A stretch of DNA of 10,969 bases from an uncultured Phascolarctobacterium sp. (lineage in GTDB: Bacteria; Bacillota; Negativicutes; Acidaminococcales; Acidaminococcaceae), in assembly GCA_900757795.1 (NCBI GenBank), contig CAAEPE010000010.1, positions 1-10,969 on the forward strand, given 5' to 3'. Shown here in pieces: positions 1 to 6,524 of this stretch. The notes beneath the pieces were generated by a model that saw only the letters and a program-made list of their open reading frames with translations, was not told where the DNA came from and ran no database searches. Made by a program: the position numbers and the translations under genes. Positions within the stretch are counted from its first letter, which is position 1, and each line of letters starts with the position of its first letter.

Positions 1-17
1 CCCCCGAATGTTAGACC
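1..17 (+). repeat. Left terminal inverted repeat of the IS (truncated at window edge)
   Basis: The visible bases cccccgaatgttagacc match the reverse complement of the right end (1503-1522) at 14 of 17 positions. Adding TGA before position 1 would give a 20-bp repeat with 17 matches. The TGA is inferred, not seen. Confidence 0.8.
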
Positions 18-37
18 AAAAATCTAGCATTTGGGGG
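1..37 (+). promoter_or_regulatory. Left-end hairpin covering the orfA ribosome binding site
   Basis: Positions 1-15 and 23-37 are complementary at 13 of 15 positions around a 7-nt loop. The missing TGA would pair with TCA at 38-40 and extend the stem. The right arm ends in GGGGG, the only purine-rich stretch before the ATG at 49. RNA transcribed into the IS from outside would fold this stem and hide the start region, while RNA starting inside the stem would not. Such protection from read-through is known for IS10 and some other elements. Its use here is inference. Confidence 0.55.
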
Positions 38-48
38 TCAGTATTTTT

Positions 49-621
49 ATGACTAAGTACAATTTCGAATTTAAGAAAAAAGTGGTTATGGCTTATTTCA
101 ATGGTGAAGCCGGAACATATATTTTAGCTAAAAAGTATGGTGTAGCCGCTTCGAGCAATGTACGAAAATGGATTAACAACTATAAGAAATATGGAGATCA
201 AGGACTAATTAATCCTCCAAATAAAAAAACTTATTCTTTTGAAAAGAAGCTTTCTGTAGTAGAATTATATCTATCAGGTGAATTCTCATATCAGGAATTA
301 GCTCTGCGAGAAGGCTTTTTAACCCCTTCTCAAATCACTAACTGGGTTAGACTTTTTCGTGTTGCTGGACCTGACGCATTGAGATCACGCGGGAAAGGTA
401 GAAGAAAAAAATTGGAGAAGCCAAAATCTAGCAGAAAGTCACGCAATAGAGCTTTCGAAAATGAGAATGCAGAATATATAAAACAACTAGAAGATGAGTT
501 GCTTAAGTTAAGAATAGAGAATGCCTTTTTAAAAGAACTGAGGAGACTGCGTTTAGAGGACGAAGCAAAAATGAGAGAACGGCAAAAGTCATCAACAGTC
601 TCCGAGGACAGTTCAAACTAA
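49..621 (+). CDS. IS150-type transposase OrfA (helix-turn-helix)
   Basis: A 190-residue DNA-binding subunit of an IS3-family transposase; it recognises the IS ends and regulates or joins OrfB. Two helix-turn-helix segments are visible, at about residues 7-45 (VVMAYFNGEAGTYILAKKYG region) and 63-105 (the LSVVELYLSGEFSYQELALREGF segment). They are followed by a basic stretch (RGKGRRKK) and a leucine-rich coiled coil at about 140-175, expected to mediate multimerisation. The ATG at 49 is preferred over a TTG at 31, because 31 lies inside the left-end hairpin and the protein family begins near the MTKYNFEFK residues. The frame ends just after the frameshift region shared with orfB. Confidence 0.9.
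   Translation: MTKYNFEFKKKVVMAYFNGEAGTYILAKKYGVAASSNVRKWINNYKKYGDQGLINPPNKKTYSFEKKLSVVELYLSGEFSYQELALREGFLTPSQITNWVRLFRVAGPDALRSRGKGRRKKLEKPKSSRKSRNRAFENENAEYIKQLEDELLKLRIENAFLKELRRLRLEDEAKMRERQKSSTVSEDSSN
567..588 (+). other. Candidate programmed -1 frameshift region between orfA and orfB
   Basis: The orfB frame is -1 relative to orfA and has no early start codon; its family-typical sequence (VINSLRGQFKLKDLLSYTG) begins at 588, upstream of the first ATG at 645. Two A-runs are possible slip sites: A5 at 567-571, and A AAG at 585-588, where a tRNA on AAG (586-588) can move back onto AAA (585-587). Slipping at the second site fuses QK to VINSL and gives a protein of about 471 residues, the normal IS150 OrfAB size. 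The exact site is inferred. Confidence 0.65.
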
Positions 622-644
622 AAGATCTTCTCTCATATACAGGT

Positions 645-1463
645 ATGCCTAAAGCTACATTCATGTATTGGCAAAAGCGGTTTACATTGGAGAATCCTGA
701 CAAAGAAATAGAAGAAAAAATCGTTGAAATCAGAAATCTGAATAAAGATTATGGATATCGCAGGGTATTTGGAGAACTCCGCAACCAAGGATATATTATA
801 AATAAAAAGAAAGTTCAACGGATAATGCAAAAACTTAACTTACAGGTCACTTCTTTTACGCGAAAGAGCAGAAAGTATAGTTCATATAAAGGAAAAGTAG
901 GAACAGTTGCTCCAAACAGGATAAAAAGGCGGTTTAATACTCATATACCACACCAAAAAATAACAACAGATACAACAGAATTCAAATACTATGAAGTTGA
1001 CGCAAAAGGTCATATGACTATACACAAACTATATCTTGATCCATTTATGGATATGTATAATGGAGAAGTGATTAGCTATGCTATGGATAAACGCCCATCT
1101 GCTGGAAATGTCATGAAAGCTTTAGAAGAAGCAATAGAGGCAACAGCAGACTGTCCATATCGCAGGACATTTCATTCAGACCAAGGCTGGGTTTACCAAA
1201 TGAAAGCATACTCCAGAAAACTTAAAGAAGAAAGGATATTTCAAAGCATGTCAAGGAAAGGTAATTGCCTTGACAATTCCCTAATGGAAAATTTCTTTGG
1301 CGTTCTTAAACAAGAGATTTATTATGGTGTTGTATACTATAGTTATGAAGAGTTAAAATCTGAAATTGTAAAATATATAAGATATTATAACGAGAAACGA
1401 ATAAAGGAAAAGCTAGGTTGGAAGAGTCCTGTTCAGTACAGACTCAATTGCCTAGCTGCATAA
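645..1463 (+). CDS. IS150-type transposase OrfB, DDE integrase catalytic domain
   Basis: The catalytic part of the IS3-family transposase (rve integrase core). An HTH_21-like segment at about residues 15-75 (NKDYGYRRVFGELRNQGY) is followed by the RNase H-fold core. The acidic triad is D109 (TTDTTEFKY), D179 (FHSDQG) and E215 (NSLMENFF). The last two are separated by 35 residues, the DD(35)E spacing of IS3 elements. The C-terminal YNEKRIKEKLGWKSPVQYR block is also typical. The ATG at 645 is the first in frame, but family-conserved sequence continues upstream to 588, so the active product is probably the OrfA-OrfB fusion made by -1 frameshifting. Nothing is truncated; stop TAA at 1461-1463. Confidence 0.93.
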   Translation: MPKATFMYWQKRFTLENPDKEIEEKIVEIRNLNKDYGYRRVFGELRNQGYIINKKKVQRIMQKLNLQVTSFTRKSRKYSSYKGKVGTVAPNRIKRRFNTHIPHQKITTDTTEFKYYEVDAKGHMTIHKLYLDPFMDMYNGEVISYAMDKRPSAGNVMKALEEAIEATADCPYRRTFHSDQGWVYQMKAYSRKLKEERIFQSMSRKGNCLDNSLMENFFGVLKQEIYYGVVYYSYEELKSEIVKYIRYYNEKRIKEKLGWKSPVQYRLNCLAA

Positions 1464-1469
1464 AAAATA

Positions 1470-1497
1470 AGCGTGATATCCATTCGAATATCACGCT
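1470..1497 (-). terminator. Intrinsic terminator inside the IS right end, facing the operon
   Basis: A perfect 10-bp stem (1470-1479 with 1488-1497) with an 8-nt loop. In the minus-strand RNA two further loop pairs (U-G, C-G) can form, leaving a GAAU tetraloop, and the stem is followed by U-A-UUUUUU (1469-1462), which overlaps the orfB stop. In the plus direction the stem is followed by gaaaagg, with no U-run. It therefore looks oriented to stop RNA coming from the operon on the right. Confidence 0.7.
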
Positions 1498-1502
1498 GAA
1501 AA

Positions 1503-1522
1503 GGTCTAACTTTTTGGGGTCA
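1503..1522 (+). repeat. Right terminal inverted repeat of the IS
   Basis: The bases ggtctaactttttggggtca are the reverse complement of the inferred left end with 3 mismatches in 20, ending in CA. Sequence after 1522 changes to the GC-richer host composition. Confidence 0.82.
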
Positions 1523-1561
1523 CATCAAAGGCATAGCTTTTATTTTTCAAGCAAGCGCTGC

Positions 1562-2389
1562 CTATTTATGTCTGACTGCCAGGCTGCGGATGGACACGTT
1601 CACATTTTTCACCTGCATGGCCGTCATATATTCAACCTTTTCTTTGATTTTGGCCTGCATCTGCCGGGTAACAGCAAAAAGCTTTTCGCCGTAAAACAGC
1701 ACTACCTCGACGCTGATAACAATACCCTTAGAATTATCGCTGCGGCGGCGCACTTTAATATCGATAACTTTTTCCACACCCTCAAATTTATCTGCAATCA
1801 GATTGATAATATCCTCAATGGCAGTATCGGCAATTAAGAGCTTACCGTAAAAGCTAAAGGACGGACGCACAATACTGCGGTCCGCATCCTTCTCCTGACG
1901 CCGCTGACTGGAAAAAATATTATAAGGAAGGTCGGCAAAATAGCCTGTAAAATGAGGCTTAAGCTCTACTGACGGTACGGGAACAATGTGCTTGCCTTCT
2001 TGCAAGCGGGAATGACGCGCCTTTTTAATCTCCGCCTTGCTGGCCACTTGATGAATATACACGGTTTTCACCGGCGGCTCCAGCGCAAGACGCTTCACAA
2101 TCTTGCTAATCATATTATCAGAGGTAGCGATAATCAGCAGGCGGCGGATATTGCTTTGCTCCAGCGCCTTGCGCACCTCTTGAGCGTGCTCATTGTCGGT
2201 AAAGATTGCTCTTTTTACAGCCTGTATTCTGTTTTGCTCATTTTTTGCGGAGGTACCGGCTAAAATTTTTGTACCCTTAATCAAAAGACCGTCGTCAATA
2301 ATGGCGTCGCATTTATTATCATAGGCTACGCCAATAGCGTGATGGCTTTTGCCCGTACCGCTGGGACCTACAAAAGCAATTACTTCCAT
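1562..2389 (-). CDS. P-loop NTPase-like protein with C-terminal Asp23/Gls24-like domain
   Basis: A 275-residue protein of unknown role. The N-terminus has a Walker A loop GPSGTGKS at residues 8-15 after a hydrophobic strand (MEVIAFV). DDG at 32-34 and a second hydrophobic strand (RRLLIIATSD, about 90-100) follow, as in small nucleotide-binding domains. The last ~95 residues resemble the Asp23/Gls24 (DUF322) fold: SFYGKLLIADTAIEDIINLI, FEGVEKVIDIKV, VEVVLFYGEKLFAVTRQMQ, MTAMQVKNVNVSI. Start: an ATG at 2389 with AAGGA about 9 nt upstream; a longer frame from 2428 would add 13 residues without a better ribosome site. The start overlaps the end of the PHP gene by 10 nt, so the two are probably translationally coupled. 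It is the last gene before the IS, so any native terminator may have been displaced. Domain calls are by eye; the function is not known. Confidence 0.72.
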   Translation of the reverse strand: MEVIAFVGPSGTGKSHHAIGVAYDNKCDAIIDDGLLIKGTKILAGTSAKNEQNRIQAVKRAIFTDNEHAQEVRKALEQSNIRRLLIIATSDNMISKIVKRLALEPPVKTVYIHQVASKAEIKKARHSRLQEGKHIVPVPSVELKPHFTGYFADLPYNIFSSQRRQEKDADRSIVRPSFSFYGKLLIADTAIEDIINLIADKFEGVEKVIDIKVRRRSDNSKGIVISVEVVLFYGEKLFAVTRQMQAKIKEKVEYMTAMQVKNVNVSIRSLAVRHK

Positions 2390-3192
2390 TCTATTACATC
2401 CTTCACATCGGCATACTGCACTTGCCAAATTCCCAGCTGCGCGGGAAAACGGTCCGGTATACCATGAAAATCGCTGCCGCCGCTAATCATCAGCTTCAGC
2501 TTCTGCGCCAGCAGACGCCATTTTTTCTGCGCCGCTTCGTCAGCGCTGGGATGAAAAGCCTCAATGCCGTCAAACGGAACCTGCATCAGCAAACGCTCCG
2601 GCAGAGTAGTATCAGAAATTTCCGACGGATGCGCTAAAATAGCAATGCCGCCTGCTTGATGAATCAGCTCCACCGCCTCGCTTGGCAAAAGTTTGGGCTG
2701 CGGCACGTAAGCAGGCCCGCCGCGATGCAGCAGTGCGTCAAAAACCTCCTGCACAGTTGCAAAATATCCCTTGGCAACCAAAGCTTTGGCTACATGAGGA
2801 CGGCCAACCGCTCTGTTTTTGGGATCGCAGGCTTCAACCTCCACATGATAGCCTAATTTGTCCAGCTTTTCCAGCATCAAATATAATCTGCGCTCGCGTC
2901 CGTGACGCATTTCGTCCATTTTTTCGTGCAGCGCTTTGCAGCTCATATCCAAGTGATAGCCTAAAATATGCACGGAATCATTTTCCCACTGCGTTCCCAG
3001 CTCTACGCCCGTCAGCACGCATATGCCGCCGATTTTTTGCGCGGCTCGCTGCGCTTCCGCCACGCCGTTCCAGGAATCGTGGTCCGTCAAAGCAATTACT
3101 TGCAGTCCCTTTGCCGCCGCTTCCTCTACCAGCATGGCAGGCGTATAACGTCCGTCGGAAAAGGTACTGTGCATGTGTAAATCAACAAGCAT
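2380..3192 (-). CDS. PHP-domain phosphoesterase, RNase AM/YciV (TrpH) type
   Basis: A 270-residue metal-dependent phosphoesterase of the PHP superfamily. Metal-binding motifs are all present: H6-x-H8 and D13 (DLHMHSTFSDG), D37-H38-D39 (LTDHD), E64 (TGVELG), a central HILGY, RPHVAKAL, ILAHPSE, and D241-x-H243 near the end (GSDFHG). This order fits the YciV/RNase AM group, whose studied members degrade 3',5'-nucleoside bisphosphates or trim short RNA 5' ends. Length is normal for the group and no polymerase domain is attached. The ATG overlaps the pepA stop by one base (TAATG), so translation is probably coupled. The exact substrate cannot be read from sequence; other PHP phosphatases share these motifs. 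Confidence 0.87.
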   Translation of the reverse strand: MLVDLHMHSTFSDGRYTPAMLVEEAAAKGLQVIALTDHDSWNGVAEAQRAAQKIGGICVLTGVELGTQWENDSVHILGYHLDMSCKALHEKMDEMRHGRERRLYLMLEKLDKLGYHVEVEACDPKNRAVGRPHVAKALVAKGYFATVQEVFDALLHRGGPAYVPQPKLLPSEAVELIHQAGGIAILAHPSEISDTTLPERLLMQVPFDGIEAFHPSADEAAQKKWRLLAQKLKLMISGGSDFHGIPDRFPAQLGIWQVQYADVKDVIEWK

Positions 3193-4676
3193 TATAAAAG
3201 CTCCGCTAATTTAATCAGCGTCAAGGTGCCGAAACCCGTGCCGCCCTTTACCTTATGTCCGCTAGTTTTGTCGGCAGTAGAGGTGCCGCCAATATCCAAA
3301 TGCGCCCAAGGAATATCTTTTTCTACAAATTCACCGATAAAAAGTCCGCCGGTAATGCAGCCGCCGGGACGTCCCGCGCTGTTGAGCAAATCAGCCACAT
3401 CACTTTTAATAGCGTCGCGGCACTCGGGCAGGCTGGGTAACTGCCAATAATTTTCTCCGGCAAATTTTCCGGCTTGCTTTATTTGTTCAGCAAGCTCGTC
3501 GTTATTAGCGACAATACCGCTGGTTTCCTTGCCCAAGGCAATAATTACAGCGCCGGTCAGCGTGGCAATATCGATTACTTTTTTCGCACCCTGCCTGCAT
3601 GCGTAATATACGCCGTCAGCCAGCACCATGCGTCCCTCGGCGTCAGTGGAAATTACTTCGATAGTTTTGCCGTTAGCCGCGCGCACAATATCGCCGGGGC
3701 GCTGCGCGCCGCCGTCAGGCATATTTTCCGCACAAGCCAAAATACCCAGCACGTTACATTTTAAACCTAAAGCAGCGATTGCTTTCATCGCACCTAAAAC
3801 TGCTCCCGCACCGCTCATGTCGTCCTTCATCTCGCCCATATTATCGTCCGGCTTAATGGAAATGCCGCCGCTGTCAAAGGTTATACCTTTGCCGACAAAA
3901 GCTATAAACGGCGCGTCGCCTGCCCCTTGATATTTCAAGGTAATCATGCGCGGGGGCTGGCAGCTGCCTTGACCAACAGCTAAAATGGCGCCCATTTTTT
4001 TCTTCGCCATTTGCTTTTCGTCCAAAACTTCTACATCTAACGGCAGCTCCTGCGCCAATTTAGCGGCAGCATCAGCCATAACCTGCGGATTAACTGCATT
4101 GCCGGGATTATTGATTAAATCGCGGGCATAGCAAACTGCTTCCGCGCAAATTTCTGCTTTGGCAACAATTTTTTCAGCATCAGGCACGGCACTCAAAATT
4201 TTTACAGAACAATCCTTAAGCGCTTTAGCATCACTCTTAAACGCGGTAAAGGTATACGCGCCTAAGAAAAAACCTTCGGTCATAGCTTCCAAATAAGCGC
4301 TGCGCTTAGGATTCAGCAAAATAGGCGCTACCAATACTGCCTTAACTGCTTTAGTCTTGCGCAAGGCTCTGGCAGCTTCGCCCGCAGCTTTGCGAAAAGC
4401 GTTAGGCTTGCACTCGCTGCCTGCGCCGCAGCCGACAATAATTATATGCAGCAGCTTTTTATCTAAAGGCATAACTAATTCGCTAAGCTGGCCGACAGCA
4501 AAAATATCCTCCATTTTCGCTGCGTAGGCTTCAATAACATCAGGAACTTCCTGCGGCAGCTCCAGCTTGCGCAGACCGACCATACATTCCTTGCACAAAA
4601 ATACAGCCAGCGCGTCCGCGTCCTGATAAGCTTCTGCCTTTATGGCAGCCGCCGTACATTCAAATCCGTTCAACAT
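3192..4676 (-). CDS. pepA: Leucyl aminopeptidase (M17 family)
   Basis: A cytosolic two-metal aminopeptidase that removes N-terminal residues from peptides during protein turnover; family members are hexamers. The 494-residue length is standard. The C-terminal catalytic domain has the full M17 set: K263 and D268 (VGKGITFDSGG), K275 (GISIKP), D286 (MKDDMSGA), and D345, E347 and R349 (STDAEGRMVLADG). The N-terminal ~170 residues are the less conserved M17 regulatory domain. The ATG at 4676 has an AAGGAAG ribosome site about 8 nt upstream and lies 27 nt after the stop of the NlpC/P60 gene. It is followed directly by the PHP gene. Some M17 proteins also bind DNA (E. coli PepA/XerA-B accessory role); nothing here tests that. 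Confidence 0.96.
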   Translation of the reverse strand: MLNGFECTAAAIKAEAYQDADALAVFLCKECMVGLRKLELPQEVPDVIEAYAAKMEDIFAVGQLSELVMPLDKKLLHIIIVGCGAGSECKPNAFRKAAGEAARALRKTKAVKAVLVAPILLNPKRSAYLEAMTEGFFLGAYTFTAFKSDAKALKDCSVKILSAVPDAEKIVAKAEICAEAVCYARDLINNPGNAVNPQVMADAAAKLAQELPLDVEVLDEKQMAKKKMGAILAVGQGSCQPPRMITLKYQGAGDAPFIAFVGKGITFDSGGISIKPDDNMGEMKDDMSGAGAVLGAMKAIAALGLKCNVLGILACAENMPDGGAQRPGDIVRAANGKTIEVISTDAEGRMVLADGVYYACRQGAKKVIDIATLTGAVIIALGKETSGIVANNDELAEQIKQAGKFAGENYWQLPSLPECRDAIKSDVADLLNSAGRPGGCITGGLFIGEFVEKDIPWAHLDIGGTSTADKTSGHKVKGGTGFGTLTLIKLAELL

Positions 4677-4703
4677 CTTCTTTACTTCCTTTCAATTTTA
4701 CGC

Positions 4704-5999
4704 TTACATAAATTCCATTGCCGTATAAATTTCATCTAAGAAAGTATTGCCGGAACTGCGCTGTAAGCTCAAATCGCTGACGACTACCTTCATCTCCCGC
4801 TGACGCTTGCCGTTAGAAAAGCAAGAGCCCAGCGCGTGGATAGCGTAAGGGTCGCCGTTAATTTGGCCGATATACAGCACTACATGACCGTCCATATAAA
4901 GACAGGCGCCGGGACGCAAATCCTTAATCGCCGTCATTTTCTGCGTTCTGTCTAAGGATTCCAGCAAAGTTTTTGTACCGGCAGTAGCTTCCTGCTCGTC
5001 AGAATTGCGCGGCAGATAAATTCCCACCGTGCGATAAGCGTTCAAAACTAAAACAGAGCAGTCCACGCTATTTTTCAAACCGCCCCAGCCATAAACGCGA
5101 CCATAAAATTTAAAGGCAGAGCACACAATATTATTAGAAGTATAAGGCAGATAGCCTTTATGCACAGCCTTATTGGTTTTCAGCACGTCAGCCTTTTGTT
5201 TCTGCAAAGCGCCGTTAGCATTGCGCATAGGCACTTCTACTGTGTAAACGCCGGACTGCTCTGCAATAATTGGCAAACGCGCGCCCTGCTGATATAGCAG
5301 CTGTTCGCTGCCAACCTTGATAGTGCAGTCAGCATCCGTAACTACTAAGAAACTTTTAGGCGCCACATATTGCAGCCAAGTTTTTTTATCGGTAAAGCCT
5401 AAATTAAACTTGCTGATCCAGCCGCTGTAATTATAGCTTTGTACATAATAAAAATATCCATTGGCGCTGGCATGCAGCACAGCCACAGGCTCACCGGGAT
5501 CCAAGCAGGTTTCTTGTAATGCGTCAAAATCGTGGTCGGCGGCATAATAGAAAAGTCCTTCGCCCGTCGGCAAATTACGAATAGGCGTGCGGCGTACAGT
5601 TACAGCATAACGCACATTTATACTGCTAGGCACAGACTTAATATTCGTCTGCGTGCGCAAAATATTTTTATAATTATCGCTTACCTTGTTGCCGTGCAGA
5701 TAAAGGTCATCCTCCAGCACTTGGTAGTTCATTATTTTCGTTTTTAAAGAATCGCCGCTGATTTTATCAGGATATATCTGCAAATCTACTACTGTGCTGG
5801 AAGTTTCGCGAATTTGACTGTTATATCTTTTTATACCATCAGCGTTGAGCAACACTTGTCCGCCTGCTTGATTTTGCTTTAACCAATAGTCAGCATTCAC
5901 TAATGCGGGATAATTGGTGATACCCTTAGCCTGCACCGCCGCTGGCTGGCACAAAGCGCATACGATTAATAAAACAGCACAAAATAATTTATAAAACAA
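4704..5999 (-). CDS. Secreted SH3/NlpC-P60 peptidoglycan endopeptidase (C40)
   Basis: A 431-residue secreted cell-wall peptidase. Residues 1-24 form a signal peptide (MFYKLFCAVLLIVCALCQPA, cleavage likely at AVQA/KG). The middle (about 125-275) has bacterial SH3-like segments, e.g. VRRTPIRNLPTGEG and NGYFYYVQSYNYSGWISKFN. The C-terminal NlpC/P60 domain has catalytic C314 (YGWGGLKNSVDCS), H372 (DGHVVLYIG) and H388 (YAIHALGS). The layout resembles the SH3b-containing gamma-D-glutamyl-diamino acid endopeptidases such as YkfC, so it probably cuts stem peptides. Start: TTG at 5999, seven bases after a GGGAGG at 6012-6007; an earlier in-frame TTG at 6020 would place that ribosome site inside the coding region. 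It follows folK at once and precedes pepA, so it is cotranscribed with folate genes. Exact bond specificity is inferred. Confidence 0.88.
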   Translation of the reverse strand: MFYKLFCAVLLIVCALCQPAAVQAKGITNYPALVNADYWLKQNQAGGQVLLNADGIKRYNSQIRETSSTVVDLQIYPDKISGDSLKTKIMNYQVLEDDLYLHGNKVSDNYKNILRTQTNIKSVPSSINVRYAVTVRRTPIRNLPTGEGLFYYAADHDFDALQETCLDPGEPVAVLHASANGYFYYVQSYNYSGWISKFNLGFTDKKTWLQYVAPKSFLVVTDADCTIKVGSEQLLYQQGARLPIIAEQSGVYTVEVPMRNANGALQKQKADVLKTNKAVHKGYLPYTSNNIVCSAFKFYGRVYGWGGLKNSVDCSVLVLNAYRTVGIYLPRNSDEQEATAGTKTLLESLDRTQKMTAIKDLRPGACLYMDGHVVLYIGQINGDPYAIHALGSCFSNGKRQREMKVVVSDLSLQRSSGNTFLDEIYTAMEFM

Positions 6000-6003
6000 A
6001 ACC

Positions 6004-6492
6004 TTACCTCCCTTGTACAAGCTCGTCTTTTAGCTTAGCTATAGTTTTATGCAGTACCGGATGCTCCAGCTCCGGCGCAATTTCCTCTAAGGGCAGCAAA
6101 ACAAAATCTCTGTTCTGCATATCTGGATGGGGCAGCCGCAGCTTTTCTGTATCCATAATTACATTTTCGTAAAGCAGCAAATCTAAATCAATATTGCGTT
6201 CTCCCCAATGACGCAAGCGCACGCGTCCCATTTTATTTTCCACAGCCAGCAAGGTTTCCAAAAGATTCAGCGGCGGCAACGCAGTTTCTATACAGCAAGC
6301 TCCGTTCAAAAATGACGGCTGATCTATAACGCCGTAAGGCTCGGTAACAAAAAATTTAGAAACCCTTTTTATAGTAATTCCCTGCTCCGTCAAAAGCTTG
6401 AGTGCCTGCCGCAGATTTGCTTCCTTATCGCCTAAATTGCTGCCTAAAGCAATATAGGCAGTATGCAGTTGGTCAAATTTTTCGTTCGCCAA
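6004..6492 (-). CDS. folK: 6-hydroxymethyl-7,8-dihydropterin pyrophosphokinase (HPPK)
   Basis: Transfers pyrophosphate from ATP to 6-hydroxymethyl-dihydropterin, giving the substrate of FolP. The 162 residues match HPPK length. Visible signature: YIALGSNLGD at 13-22, EPYGVIDQPSFLNGAC at about 51-66, and RHWGERNIDLDLLLY with Mg-binding D102 and D104. LPHPDMQNRDFVLLPLEEIAPE follows at about 120-141. The start is a TTG at 6492, 6 nt after AGGTGA; an ATG at 6499 lies in another frame and stops after 8 codons. It follows folP after 32 nt and its end overlaps the ribosome site of the next gene. No FolB domain is fused to it. Confidence 0.95.
   Translation of the reverse strand: MANEKFDQLHTAYIALGSNLGDKEANLRQALKLLTEQGITIKRVSKFFVTEPYGVIDQPSFLNGACCIETALPPLNLLETLLAVENKMGRVRLRHWGERNIDLDLLLYENVIMDTEKLRLPHPDMQNRDFVLLPLEEIAPELEHPVLHKTIAKLKDELVQGR
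6007..6012 (-). promoter_or_regulatory. Ribosome binding site fixing a TTG start at 5999
   Basis: GGGAGG on the minus strand, ending 7 nt before TTG at 5999-5997. It overlaps the last codons of folK, whose TAA is at 6006-6004. It decides against the longer reading from TTG 6020. Confidence 0.8.
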
Positions 6493-6498
6493 AATTCA

Positions 6499-6504
6499 TC
6501 ACCT
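6499..6504 (-). promoter_or_regulatory. Ribosome binding site for the TTG start of folK
   Basis: AGGTGA on the minus strand, 6 nt before TTG 6492-6490. It is the only purine-rich site in the 32-nt folP-folK gap, in which I see no promoter or terminator. Confidence 0.65.
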
Positions 6505-6524
6505 GTACAAAATTTTTCAAGCTA

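Larger units (their letters stand above)
1..1522 (+). mobile_element. IS3-family (IS150-group) insertion sequence
   Basis: A complete-looking element with two overlapping transposase frames (orfA, orfB) between imperfect terminal inverted repeats. The right repeat at 1503-1522 ends in the IS3-typical CA. The left repeat begins with C-rich sequence at position 1 and would match the right one if TGA lay just before the window, so the left end is about 3 nt outside. Both reading frames are undamaged and the catalytic triad is present, so the copy may be active. The element is visibly more AT-rich than the genes beside it, which fits recent acquisition. The target duplication cannot be checked because the left flank is missing; bases after the right end begin CAT. 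The right end lies 39 nt downstream of the stop of the minus-strand operon. Confidence 0.93.

Noticed and set aside
1418..1837. 139-residue plus-strand frame crossing the IS right end
   Set aside because: It joins the end of orfB in another frame with antisense of the Asp23-like gene; no start signal and no motif.
2682..3197. 171-residue plus-strand frame
   Set aside because: Antisense shadow of the PHP phosphoesterase gene; Arg/Ala-rich without motifs.
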